Part shown: piece after piece, positions 15,334 to 22,614 of the stretch
How positions within the stretch are numbered: the stretch's first letter is position 1
How the letters are laid out: every line of letters begins with the position of its first letter
Program-made: the position numbers and the translations under genes
The notes under the pieces: generated by a model
Seen by the model: only the letters and a program-made list of their open reading frames with translations
The model's database searches: none
Told to the model about the DNA's origin: nothing
Assembly: GCF_000982955.1 (NCBI RefSeq)
Contig: NZ_KQ058875.1
Location: 1-55,534 of the forward strand
Direction: 5' to 3'
DNA from: Micromonospora sp. HK10
GTDB taxonomy: Bacteria > Actinomycetota > Actinomycetes > Mycobacteriales > Micromonosporaceae
Length of the DNA stretch: 55,534 nucleotides

Positions 15334-16440
15334 ATGGGTGGCTCCCCCCTGCGCATCCTCGTCGTCGGCGCGGGCATCGCCGGTCTCGCCGTCGCGCGGG
15401 CGCTGCGCCTGGCGGGGTTCCGGCCGGATGTGACCGAGAAACTTCCCCCGACCGAGCGCGGCGACGTCGGGCTCTACCTGCCCGGCAACGCGGCCCGGGC
15501 GCTGCGCCGACTGGACCTGGACGGTCCGGTCCGCCCCCTCGGCGAGGTCATCCACCGGCAGCGTTTCCTCGACGCGGCCGGCGTGCCGCTCTGCGAGGTC
15601 GACCTCGATGCCCTCTGGTCCGGGGTCGGGGAGTGCCGGGCGCTGCCCCGCGCCGAGCTGCACCGGGTGCTGCTCACCGGCGCCGGCGGCGCCGTCCGGC
15701 ACGGCGCCGAGGTGCGCAGCGTCGATCCGCTGCCCGGCGGCGTCGCCGTCGCCTTCACCGACGGCACCCGCGCCGAGTACGACCTGGTCATCGGCGCCGA
15801 CGGGCCGCGCTCGGCGGTGCGTACCCTGGCCGCGCTCGGCGGCCCGCCGCGCCCCGCCGGCCAGGTGGTCTACCGGGCCGTGGTCCGGGGCGGGCCCCGG
15901 GTCACCGACTGGACCGCGCTGCTCGGCCAGCGCGCCGGCTTCCTGGTGGCCCCGATCGGCGCCGGGCGGCTGCACTGTTATGCGGACGAGGCGGGCAGCA
16001 CGGTCCCGGCGGACCCGCTGGCCCGGCTGCACGAGCTCTTCGCCGACTACGGCGGCCCGGTGCCCGAGGTGCTGGCCGCGCTCGACGACGTGCACGCCGA
16101 GCTCACCGAGGAGGTGGAGCTGGGGCGCTGGTTCCACGGCCGGGTGCTGCTCGTCGGTGACGCGGCCCATGCCACCGCGCCGACGCTGTCCCAGGGAGCC
16201 GCCATGGCACTCGAGGACGCGGTGGTGCTCGCCGAGTCGCTCAAGGCCGCCAGCAGCGTCGACGCCGCGCTGATCGCGTACGAGAGCCGGCGCCGGCCGC
16301 GTACCCGCTGGGTGCGGGACCGGACCCGGGACCGCAACCGGACCCGGGACGTGCCGCCGGCGCTGCGCGACCCGCTGCTGCGCGGGCGCGGCGGACGGAT
16401 CTTCCAGGAGCACTACCGGTTGCTGGTCGGCCCGCTCTGA
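15334..16440 (+). CDS. FAD-dependent monooxygenase
   Basis: A 368-residue group A flavoprotein of the PHBH fold. It has the N-terminal Rossmann motif LVVGAGIAGLAVARALRLAG, the DG motif VIGADGPRSAVR near residue 150, and the GD motif VLLVGDAAHATAPTLSQGAA near residues 270-290. The C-terminal stretch is Arg-rich (RTRWVRDRTRDRNRTRD). It is a soluble oxidoreductase using NAD(P)H and O2; similar proteins are often named salicylate- or FAD-binding monooxygenases, and the substrate is unknown. It stands alone with terminators before it; the ribosome site GGAGG is 11 nt before the ATG. Confidence 0.88.
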   Translation: MGGSPLRILVVGAGIAGLAVARALRLAGFRPDVTEKLPPTERGDVGLYLPGNAARALRRLDLDGPVRPLGEVIHRQRFLDAAGVPLCEVDLDALWSGVGECRALPRAELHRVLLTGAGGAVRHGAEVRSVDPLPGGVAVAFTDGTRAEYDLVIGADGPRSAVRTLAALGGPPRPAGQVVYRAVVRGGPRVTDWTALLGQRAGFLVAPIGAGRLHCYADEAGSTVPADPLARLHELFADYGGPVPEVLAALDDVHAELTEEVELGRWFHGRVLLVGDAAHATAPTLSQGAAMALEDAVVLAESLKAASSVDAALIAYESRRRPRTRWVRDRTRDRNRTRDVPPALRDPLLRGRGGRIFQEHYRLLVGPL

Positions 16441-16578
16441 CGCCGCCCCGGGGGCGGAAGATCGTAGCCGCCCACCCCACGCGGCGTCCCGTCCTACCGG
16501 GGACTATCCTCCCTACGGATGACGGCTGCGCAGGATGAGCGCGTGCCGAGCGGGACAACCGAGAACCGGAGGCCACTC

Positions 16579-18336
16579 GTGACCACCGTCGCACCCAAGC
16601 CGGTCGTGACCCGGCCCTGGCCGGTCCGCGAGCCGGTCAAGGGGTCGGCCATCGCGCGGCTGCTGCGCACCACGGACGCGAAGCAGATCGGGATCATGTA
16701 CATGGTCACCGCGTTCGCGTTCTTCATGATCGGCGGCCTGATGGCCCTGATCATGCGCGCCGAGCTGGCGCGTCCGGGCCTGCAGTTCCTGTCGCCCGAG
16801 CAGTACAACCAGCTCTTCACCATGCACGGCACGATCATGCTGCTGTTCTTCGCGACGCCGATCGTGTTCGCCTTCGCGAACTACGTGGTGCCGCTGCAGA
16901 TCGGCGCGCCGGACGTGTCGTTCCCCCGGCTGAACGCCTTCGCGTACTGGCTGTACCTGTTCGGCGGCACCATGGCCACCGCAGGCTTCCTCACTCCCGG
17001 TGGCGCCGCGGACTTCGGCTGGACGGCCTACACGCCGCTGAGCACGGCCGAGCACTCGCCGGGCGTCGGCGCGAACATGTGGGTGATGGGCCTGGCCATC
17101 TCCGGTCTGGGCACCATCCTCGGCGCGGTTAACCTGATCACCACGATCCTGACCCTGCGCGCGCCGGGCATGACCATGTTCCGGATGCCGATCTTCACCT
17201 GGAACATGCTGGTCACCAGCCTGCTGGCGATCCTGATCTTCCCGCTGCTGGCCGCCGCGCTCTTCGCGCTCGCCGCGGACCGCCTGATCGGCGCCCACGT
17301 GTACGACCCGGCCACCGGCGGCCCGATGCTCTGGCAGCACCTGTTCTGGTTCTTCGGGCACCCCGAGGTCTACATCGTCGCGCTGCCGTTCTTCGGCATC
17401 ATCACCGAGATCATCCCGGTCTTCTCCCGCAAGCCGATCTTCGGCTACAAGGGCCTGGTGGGCGCGACCATCGCCATCGCCGCCCTGTCGATGAGCGTCT
17501 GGGCGCACCACATGTTCGCCACCGGCCAGGTGCTGCTGCCCTTCTTCAGCTTCCTGAGCTACCTGATCGCGGTGCCGACCGGCATGAAGTTCTTCAACTG
17601 GATCGGCACCATGTGGAAGGGGCAGATCACCTTCGAGACGCCGATGCTCTTCGCCATCGGCTTCCTGGTGACCTTCCTCTTCGGTGGCCTGACCGGCGTG
17701 ATCCTGGCCAGCCCGCCGCTCGACTTCCACCTGCACGACTCGTACTTCGTGGTGGCGCACTTCCACTACGTGCTCTTCGGCACGATCGTGTTCGCCGTCT
17801 TCGCCGGCATCTACTTCTGGTTCCCGAAGATGTTCGGCCGGATGCTCGACGAGCGGCTCGGCAAGATCCACTTCTGGCTGACCATGATCGGCTTCCACAC
17901 CACGTTCCTGATCCAGCACTGGCTGGGCAACGAGGGCATGCCCCGCCGGTACGCCGACTACCTGCCCAGCGACGACTTCACCACGCTGAACACGATCTCC
18001 ACGATCGGCGCGTTCATCACCGGCATCTCGACCCTGCCGTTCATCTGGAACTGCTGGAAGTCGTACAAGACCGGGCCGGTGGTCGAGGTCGACGACCCGT
18101 GGGGTCACGGCAACTCGCTGGAGTGGGCGACCAGTTGCCCGCCCCCGCTGCGTAACTTCGACCGGATGCCGCGGATCCGCTCCGAGCGCCCGGCGTTCGA
18201 CCTGAAGTTCCCCGAGTTGGCCGCCGGGCAGACCCTGGCCGGCCCGCCGGAGGGCGGCGCCAAGCCGCTGACCAGCGAGTCCGACGGTGGCGCCAGCTAC
18301 CAGGAGGACACCGCCGGTAGCGTCGACCGGCGCTGA
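16579..18336 (+). CDS. ctaD: Cytochrome c oxidase subunit I (aa3 type)
   Basis: A 585-residue integral membrane protein with 12 or more helices, the catalytic subunit of the aa3 terminal oxidase. The metal-ligand motifs are complete: MHGTIMLLFFATP (heme a), HLFWFFGHPEVYI (CuB His and cross-linked Tyr region), WAHHMF (CuB), and HDSYFVVAHFHYVLFG (heme a3 and heme a). The start is set at GTG 16579, which has GGAGG 6 nt upstream and begins TTVAPKPVVTRPWPVREP as in relatives; an ATG 60 bp upstream lacks a site. It is monocistronic, with the other cox/qcr genes elsewhere, as is usual in this order. Strong terminator at 18347. Confidence 0.96.
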   Translation: MTTVAPKPVVTRPWPVREPVKGSAIARLLRTTDAKQIGIMYMVTAFAFFMIGGLMALIMRAELARPGLQFLSPEQYNQLFTMHGTIMLLFFATPIVFAFANYVVPLQIGAPDVSFPRLNAFAYWLYLFGGTMATAGFLTPGGAADFGWTAYTPLSTAEHSPGVGANMWVMGLAISGLGTILGAVNLITTILTLRAPGMTMFRMPIFTWNMLVTSLLAILIFPLLAAALFALAADRLIGAHVYDPATGGPMLWQHLFWFFGHPEVYIVALPFFGIITEIIPVFSRKPIFGYKGLVGATIAIAALSMSVWAHHMFATGQVLLPFFSFLSYLIAVPTGMKFFNWIGTMWKGQITFETPMLFAIGFLVTFLFGGLTGVILASPPLDFHLHDSYFVVAHFHYVLFGTIVFAVFAGIYFWFPKMFGRMLDERLGKIHFWLTMIGFHTTFLIQHWLGNEGMPRRYADYLPSDDFTTLNTISTIGAFITGISTLPFIWNCWKSYKTGPVVEVDDPWGHGNSLEWATSCPPPLRNFDRMPRIRSERPAFDLKFPELAAGQTLAGPPEGGAKPLTSESDGGASYQEDTAGSVDRR

Positions 18337-18346
18337 CCGCTCGTCG

Positions 18347-18390
18347 AACGGGCCCCTTCCCCACCTTCTCCGGTGGCGAAGGGGCCCGTT
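18347..18390 (+). terminator. Strong hairpin terminator after ctaD
   Basis: A long stem from AACGGGCCCCTTC...CCACC (18347-18365) pairing with GGTGG...GAAGGGGCCCGTT (18372-18390), one internal mismatch, 6-nt loop. Confidence 0.9.
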
Positions 18391-18440
18391 CCGTGTGTGC
18401 TTGCCGGCCCGCACCGCGCGGGGTCCGGGTTCGACCGGGG

Positions 18441-18502
18441 CGGCGCGGCTGGTCGGGGACGGCCAGGCCGTCGGCGCGGCTGGTCGGGGACGGTTAGGCC
18501 GT
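18441..18502. repeat. 31-bp tandem duplication at the 3' end of the hydrolase gene
   Basis: Units 18441-18471 and 18472-18502 differ at two adjacent bases (CCAG versus TTAG); a 7-bp start of a third unit follows. The right unit contains the stop codon of the minus-strand lipoprotein gene, and the left unit is an extra copy just beyond it. Confidence 0.9.
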
Positions 18503-19267
18503 CGGCGCGTGGCGGTCCAGGAACGCCTTCACCTGATCCCGGATCCCGGCCTCCCCGGTGCCCGGGTCGACCAGGAACAACCCGTGCTGGTTGCTCGGTG
18601 CCAGCACCAGCTGCCGCTGGGTGGTCTTCGGCGTGGCGTTGTAGAGCTGCCGCGCCTCGTCCGGGAAGTTCGCCTCCAGCTCGCCCGCGCCGTAGAAGAC
18701 CGGGACGGTGATCTTCGGGGCTGCCGCGCTGGCGTCCGCGTCACCGTAGGCGGTGGGCGGGGAGAGCGCGATGACCGCGGCCGGCGCCGGGTCCAGCGTC
18801 GGGGTGGCGGCCAGCACCGAGGTCGCGCCCATCGACCCGCCCATCAGCACCGTGCGGCCGGCGCCCTCGGCGCGCAGCGTGGCGGCCGCCGCCTGGACCT
18901 GCTCGGCCCGGGACACGCCGCTGCCCGGGGAGGAGCCGGACCCGGCGAAGTCGAAGGCGAGCACCCGGTAGCCCCGGTCGGCCAGCTCCCGCCCGTAGGG
19001 CAACCACTGGCAGACGTCGCCGCCGGCCATGTGCGCCAGCACCACCCCGGTGCTACCGGTGCCCAGGACGAGGCCGCCCAGCTCGGTGCCGAGCGCCTGA
19101 CCGAACACGATCCGCCGGCCCCGCTCGGCCAGCCCGGGACAGTCGGCCCCGGTGTTGAGCCCGGCCGACGCCGTCGGCGCCGGAGGCTCGGCACTGCTGC
19201 TGGTGCAGGCGGCCATCGCCATCGACAGCGTGGCCACGGCAACGAGGCGTGGAACGGCACGGTTCAC
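18494..19267 (-). CDS. Alpha/beta-hydrolase lipoprotein
   Basis: 257 residues. The GTG start has GAGGAG 5 nt upstream. Signal sequence of a lipoprotein: VNRAVPRLVAVATLSMAM then lipobox AAC with the lipid-modified Cys about residue 22. The hydrolase fold shows VVLAHMAGGD (oxyanion strand), the nucleophile elbow GGSMG (Ser), a later acidic segment GAGELE, and the catalytic His in NQHGLF. Length and layout match small exported dienelactone-hydrolase-like or acetyl-esterase proteins. A CelR-like operator 24 bp upstream suggests a link to plant polysaccharide use, for example as an esterase (inference). Function not otherwise shown. Confidence 0.85.
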   Translation of the reverse strand: MNRAVPRLVAVATLSMAMAACTSSSAEPPAPTASAGLNTGADCPGLAERGRRIVFGQALGTELGGLVLGTGSTGVVLAHMAGGDVCQWLPYGRELADRGYRVLAFDFAGSGSSPGSGVSRAEQVQAAAATLRAEGAGRTVLMGGSMGATSVLAATPTLDPAPAAVIALSPPTAYGDADASAAAPKITVPVFYGAGELEANFPDEARQLYNATPKTTQRQLVLAPSNQHGLFLVDPGTGEAGIRDQVKAFLDRHAPTA

Positions 19268-19290
19268 GGCAACTCCTCGAGACGCGGTGG

Positions 19291-19304
19291 TGGAAGCGCT
19301 CCCA
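19291..19304. promoter_or_regulatory. CelR/CebR-type operator upstream of the hydrolase lipoprotein
   Basis: TGGAAGCGCTCCCA: 13 of 14 identical to TGGGAGCGCTCCCA. It lies 24 bp upstream of the hydrolase start codon, where a bound repressor would block initiation. It is a second copy of the element found before the endoglucanase at 11088. Confidence 0.75.
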
Positions 19305-19439
19305 TTCTGTCGAGAAGCCGGGCGCCGGGTTGTCCCCCTTCCCGGCACCGTGTCGAAGCTGTTACGGCGACCGGCCGGACGGACCGCCGGCCCCGGCCGG
19401 CCGGTGGTCGGATCCCGACCCGCACCGGCCGGCGAGCGG

Positions 19440-20651
19440 TCAGACCCCGACCCGCACCGGCTCCCCGGCGGCCGGGCCGGCCGGCTCGCGGCGGTGGCCC
19501 AGCGCGACCGGGAGCACCACGATGGCGACCAGCAGGCCGATCACGCCGGGAGCCACGAAGCCCCACAGCGGCGCCGACGCGTCGATCACCGTGCCGGCCA
19601 GCGGCGCGCCGAGGGCGATGCCGACGGTGACGGCCGAGCCGTGCAGGCCCATCGCCTCACCCCGTACGGCGGCGGGGGCCAGCCGGCTCACCGCGTCGGC
19701 GGTCGAGGCGATGGTGGGCGCGCAGAGCGCGCCGGCCGGCACGAGCGCGAGGCAGAGCAGCCACCAGTGCGCCCCGCCCAGCCCGACCGGGATGGTGGCG
19801 AGGCTGAGCGCCGCCATCAGGACCAGCGGGGACGGGGAGCGGGTCAGCGCGCCGTACGCGAAGCCGCCCGCCAGCGACGCCACCGCCCAGCCGGCCAGCA
19901 CCACGCCGGTCCAGCCCACCTCGCCGCCGGCCCGCAGCACCGCCACCACGGCCACGTCGGTGCCGCCGAGCACCAGCGTGGTGGCCAGGCTGACCGCGAG
20001 CACGGCGAGCAGCCGGGGGGTGACCCACTGCCGGCGGGGCACCCGTGGGTGCGGGCCGGCCGGCTCGTCGGCGCTGCGGGTGGGCGGGTCGAGCAGCCAG
20101 AAGCCGATCCCCGAGGCGACGATCCCGGCGCCCACCGCCCACATGGTGAGCCGCGGCGACACGGCCGCCGCGAGGGCCACCGCCAGCGCCGGGCCGACCA
20201 TGAACGACAGCTCGACCGACATCGAGTCCAGCGCGTACGCGGGGCGGCGCCGCTCGGCCGGCACCAGCGCGGCGACCGACTGGCGGACCACCGAGAAGAC
20301 CGGCAGGGCGACCAGCCCGGCCAGGAACGCCGCCGGCAGCAGCACGGGGTACGGCAACGCCGGCGCGGTCGTCCAGAAGACGCCCTCGGCGATGGTGGTC
20401 AGCACCAGCACCGGGCGCAGCCCGCGCCGGTCGACCAGCCGCCCGAGCAGCGGGGCCCCGATCGCGTTGCCGACCGTGGACGCCGCGCCGACCAGGCCGG
20501 CCGCGCCGTAGCCGCGGCCGAGGTCGAGCAGGACGTGGAAGGTGAGCGTCACCCCGGTCGCGGTGAGCGGGATGCGCGCCAGCACCGAGATCAGCAGCAG
20601 CGAGCGGAGACCGGGCAGGGCGAGTGCCTCCCGGTAAGGCTTCAGGTTCAC
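19440..20651 (-). CDS. Major facilitator superfamily transporter
   Basis: A 403-residue polytopic membrane protein with about 12 hydrophobic helices, a central charged loop (about residues 185-215, DPPTRSADEPAGPHPRVPRR) and an MFS-type loop LLGRLVDRRGLRPVLVL between helices 2 and 3. It resembles the drug or metabolite exporter branch. No substrate can be named. The start is placed at GTG 20651 because a GGGAGG site lies 11 nt upstream; an in-frame ATG at 20675 (MSREVRTVV) lacks spacing for a site. An inverted repeat around the ribosome site may control translation. Confidence 0.88.
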   Translation of the reverse strand: MNLKPYREALALPGLRSLLLISVLARIPLTATGVTLTFHVLLDLGRGYGAAGLVGAASTVGNAIGAPLLGRLVDRRGLRPVLVLTTIAEGVFWTTAPALPYPVLLPAAFLAGLVALPVFSVVRQSVAALVPAERRRPAYALDSMSVELSFMVGPALAVALAAAVSPRLTMWAVGAGIVASGIGFWLLDPPTRSADEPAGPHPRVPRRQWVTPRLLAVLAVSLATTLVLGGTDVAVVAVLRAGGEVGWTGVVLAGWAVASLAGGFAYGALTRSPSPLVLMAALSLATIPVGLGGAHWWLLCLALVPAGALCAPTIASTADAVSRLAPAAVRGEAMGLHGSAVTVGIALGAPLAGTVIDASAPLWGFVAPGVIGLLVAIVVLPVALGHRREPAGPAAGEPVRVGV

Positions 20652-20659
20652 GACGGTCC

Positions 20660-20691
20660 GTACCTCCCGCGACATCCTCGACGGGAGGTAC
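20660..20691 (-). promoter_or_regulatory. Hairpin that can sequester the transporter's ribosome site
   Basis: Arms GTACCTCCCG (20660-20669 on the plus strand) and CGGGAGGTAC (20682-20691) are perfect reverse complements, 12-nt loop. In the minus-strand mRNA the downstream arm contains the GGGAGG site for GTG 20651 and the upstream arm is its complement. It could be a translation switch or an operator dyad. Confidence 0.5.
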
Positions 20692-20714
20692 GACAGCGGC
20701 AACCGATTAGCCGG

Positions 20715-21296
20715 TCAAGGGTTCCTGATCACAGGCTCGCCGACCATGGTGACCCCGGCGCCGTCCAGCGCCCGCAGCGCCACGTCCAGCGTCTCCGGAG
20801 CCACGGCGGCGGTCAGGTCCAGCAGGACGGTGGTGTCGAACCCCTCCCGGGCGGCGTCCAGCGCGGTGGCCCGCACGCAGTGGTCGGTGGCGATGCCCAC
20901 CACGTCGACCCGGTCGACGTCGTGCCGGCGCAGCCAGTCCGCCAGGCACTCGCCGTCGGCGGCGTGCCCCTCGAAACCGGAGTACGCGGCCGCGTGCTCG
21001 CCCTTGTGGAAGATCGCCTCGAGCCGGTCGGTCACCAGGTCGGGGTGGAACTCGGACCCGGCGGTGCCCACCACGCAGTGCCGCGGCCAGGACTCGACGT
21101 AGTCCGGCGGATCGCCGAAGTGCGCGCCCGGGTCGATGTGGTAGTCCTTCGTCGCCACCACGTGCTCCCACCGGCCCGGCTCGGCGGCCAGCAGTCGGGA
21201 GATGCCCGCCGCCACGCCGGCCCCGCCGGCCACCGCGAGCGAGCCACCCTCGCAGAAGTCGTTCTGCACGTCCACGATGATCAGGGCGTTGCCCAT
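20715..21296 (-). CDS. pncA: Nicotinamidase (pyrazinamidase)
   Basis: A 193-residue cysteine hydrolase converting nicotinamide to nicotinate. All catalytic residues known from mycobacterial PncA are visible: Asp9 (VDVQNDF), Lys98 (FHKGEHA) and Cys140 (ATDHCV), with metal ligands Asp51, His53 and His59 in TKDYHIDPGAHF. The ATG has a GAGGAGGG site upstream. It begins 14 bp after pncB, so the two form an NAD-salvage operon: nicotinamide to nicotinate to nicotinate mononucleotide. Confidence 0.96.
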   Translation of the reverse strand: MGNALIIVDVQNDFCEGGSLAVAGGAGVAAGISRLLAAEPGRWEHVVATKDYHIDPGAHFGDPPDYVESWPRHCVVGTAGSEFHPDLVTDRLEAIFHKGEHAAAYSGFEGHAADGECLADWLRRHDVDRVDVVGIATDHCVRATALDAAREGFDTTVLLDLTAAVAPETLDVALRALDGAGVTMVGEPVIRNP

Positions 21297-21310
21297 GGAA
21301 CGGTCCCTCC

Positions 21311-22597
21311 TCAGCTCGCGGGTACGACGGTCACCGGGACGGCGGGGTCGCCGCCGGAGAGCTTCAGCCCTTCCCAGGGGATGGAGATCAGGCACTGCCG
21401 CAGGTGTTCCCGCGACTCGTCGAGGGTGGGCAGCGGCACCGGCTCGCCGGCCGCCACGAAGGAGCGCTGGAGGAGCCGGTCGTTCGGCTGCCGGTCCGGC
21501 ACGCCCTGGGGCACGATGACCTCCTCGGTGGCGGTGCCGGTCGGCTTGTGCCGGCGCACGGCCACCTTGCGGCCGCCGATCGTGGCCTTGTGCTCGGAGC
21601 GCTTGACCACCGGGCGGCCCTCCACCTCCACGAGCTTGTAGACCAGGCCGGCGGTGGGCGCGCCGGAGCCGGTCACCACGGCGGTCCCGGCGCCGTACAT
21701 GTCGACCGGCTCGGCGGCCAGCGCGGCGATGGCGTACTCGTCGAGGTCACCCGACACGATGATCTTCGTCTCGGTGGCGCCGAGCGAGTCGAGCAGCTCC
21801 CGCGACTGCTGGGCGATCACCGCGAGGTCCCCGGAGTCGATCCGTACGGCCCGCAGCTCCGGCCCGGCCACCGCGATCGCGTTCCGGATGCCCTGGCTGA
21901 TGTCGTACGTGTCGACCAGCAGGGTGGTGTCCTTGCCCAGCGTGGCGACCTGCGAGGCGAAGGCGGCCTGCTCGTCGTCGTGCAGCAGGGTGAACGCGTG
22001 CGCCGCGGTGCCCGCGGTGGGGATGCCGTACCGCAGGCCGGCGGCGAGGTTGGAGGTGAACCGGAAGCCGGCCAGGTACGCCGCCCGCGCCGCGGCCACC
22101 GCCGACTCCTCGTGCGCCCGGCGGGAGCCCATCTCGATCAGCGCCCGCCCCCGGGCCGCGGTGACCATCCGGGCCGCCGCCGCGGCGACCGCGCTGTCGT
22201 GGTTGAGCACCGACAGCGCCAGCGTCTCCAGCACCACGCACTCGGCGAAGCCGCCGGAGACGGTGAGGATCGGCGACCCGGGGAAGAAGAGCTCGCCCTC
22301 GGCGTACCCGTCGATGTCGCCGGTGAAGCGGTAGCCGGCCAGCCACTCGGCGGCCCGGTCGTCCACCACGCCGGTACGGCGCAGGAAGTCGATCTCCTCG
22401 GGCTGGAACCGGAAGTCGCGGATGAGCTCGATCAGCCGGCCGGTGCCGGCCACCACTCCGTAGCGGCGGCCGGCCGGCAGCCGCCGGCTGAACACCTCGA
22501 AGACACAACGGCGGTCGGCCGTGCCGTCGCGCAGGGCGGCGCTGACCATGGTCAGCTCGTAGTGGTCGGTCAGCAGCGCGGGGCGAAGGGTGCTCAC
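21311..22597 (-). CDS. pncB: Nicotinate phosphoribosyltransferase
   Basis: 428 residues; joins nicotinate and PRPP to give nicotinate mononucleotide. Recognisable stretches: TLRPALLTDHYELTM at the N-terminus, EMGSRRAHEESAV (with the active-site His), LVDTYDISQGIRNA, the phosphate-binding RIDSGDLAVIAQQ and IIVSGDLDEY. GTG start with GGAGG just upstream. It is downstream of a LAL-type regulator (17-bp gap) and upstream of pncA. Confidence 0.96.
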   Translation of the reverse strand: MSTLRPALLTDHYELTMVSAALRDGTADRRCVFEVFSRRLPAGRRYGVVAGTGRLIELIRDFRFQPEEIDFLRRTGVVDDRAAEWLAGYRFTGDIDGYAEGELFFPGSPILTVSGGFAECVVLETLALSVLNHDSAVAAAAARMVTAARGRALIEMGSRRAHEESAVAAARAAYLAGFRFTSNLAAGLRYGIPTAGTAAHAFTLLHDDEQAAFASQVATLGKDTTLLVDTYDISQGIRNAIAVAGPELRAVRIDSGDLAVIAQQSRELLDSLGATETKIIVSGDLDEYAIAALAAEPVDMYGAGTAVVTGSGAPTAGLVYKLVEVEGRPVVKRSEHKATIGGRKVAVRRHKPTGTATEEVIVPQGVPDRQPNDRLLQRSFVAAGEPVPLPTLDESREHLRQCLISIPWEGLKLSGGDPAVPVTVVPAS

Positions 22598-22614
22598 GGC
22601 CTCCAGCCTAGAGT

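Noticed and set aside
11118..15377. A 1419-codon open frame antisense to the LamG gene
   Set aside because: High-GC DNA leaves long stop-free antisense frames. The translation is His/Arg/Gly/Pro-rich without domains, while the plus strand has a clear secreted protein.
16441..16578. ctaD beginning at ATG 16519
   Set aside because: In frame, but no ribosome site; the GTG at 16579 has GGAGG and matches the usual N-terminus of the family.
18371..18493. A small plus-strand gene after the ctaD terminator
   Set aside because: The frames are composed of the 31-bp duplication and antisense of the hydrolase end, without a start signal.
19268..19348. An upstream extension of the hydrolase lipoprotein
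   Set aside because: It would read through the CelR-like operator and bury the lipoprotein signal; the GTG at 19267 has a proper ribosome site and gives a normal lipobox.
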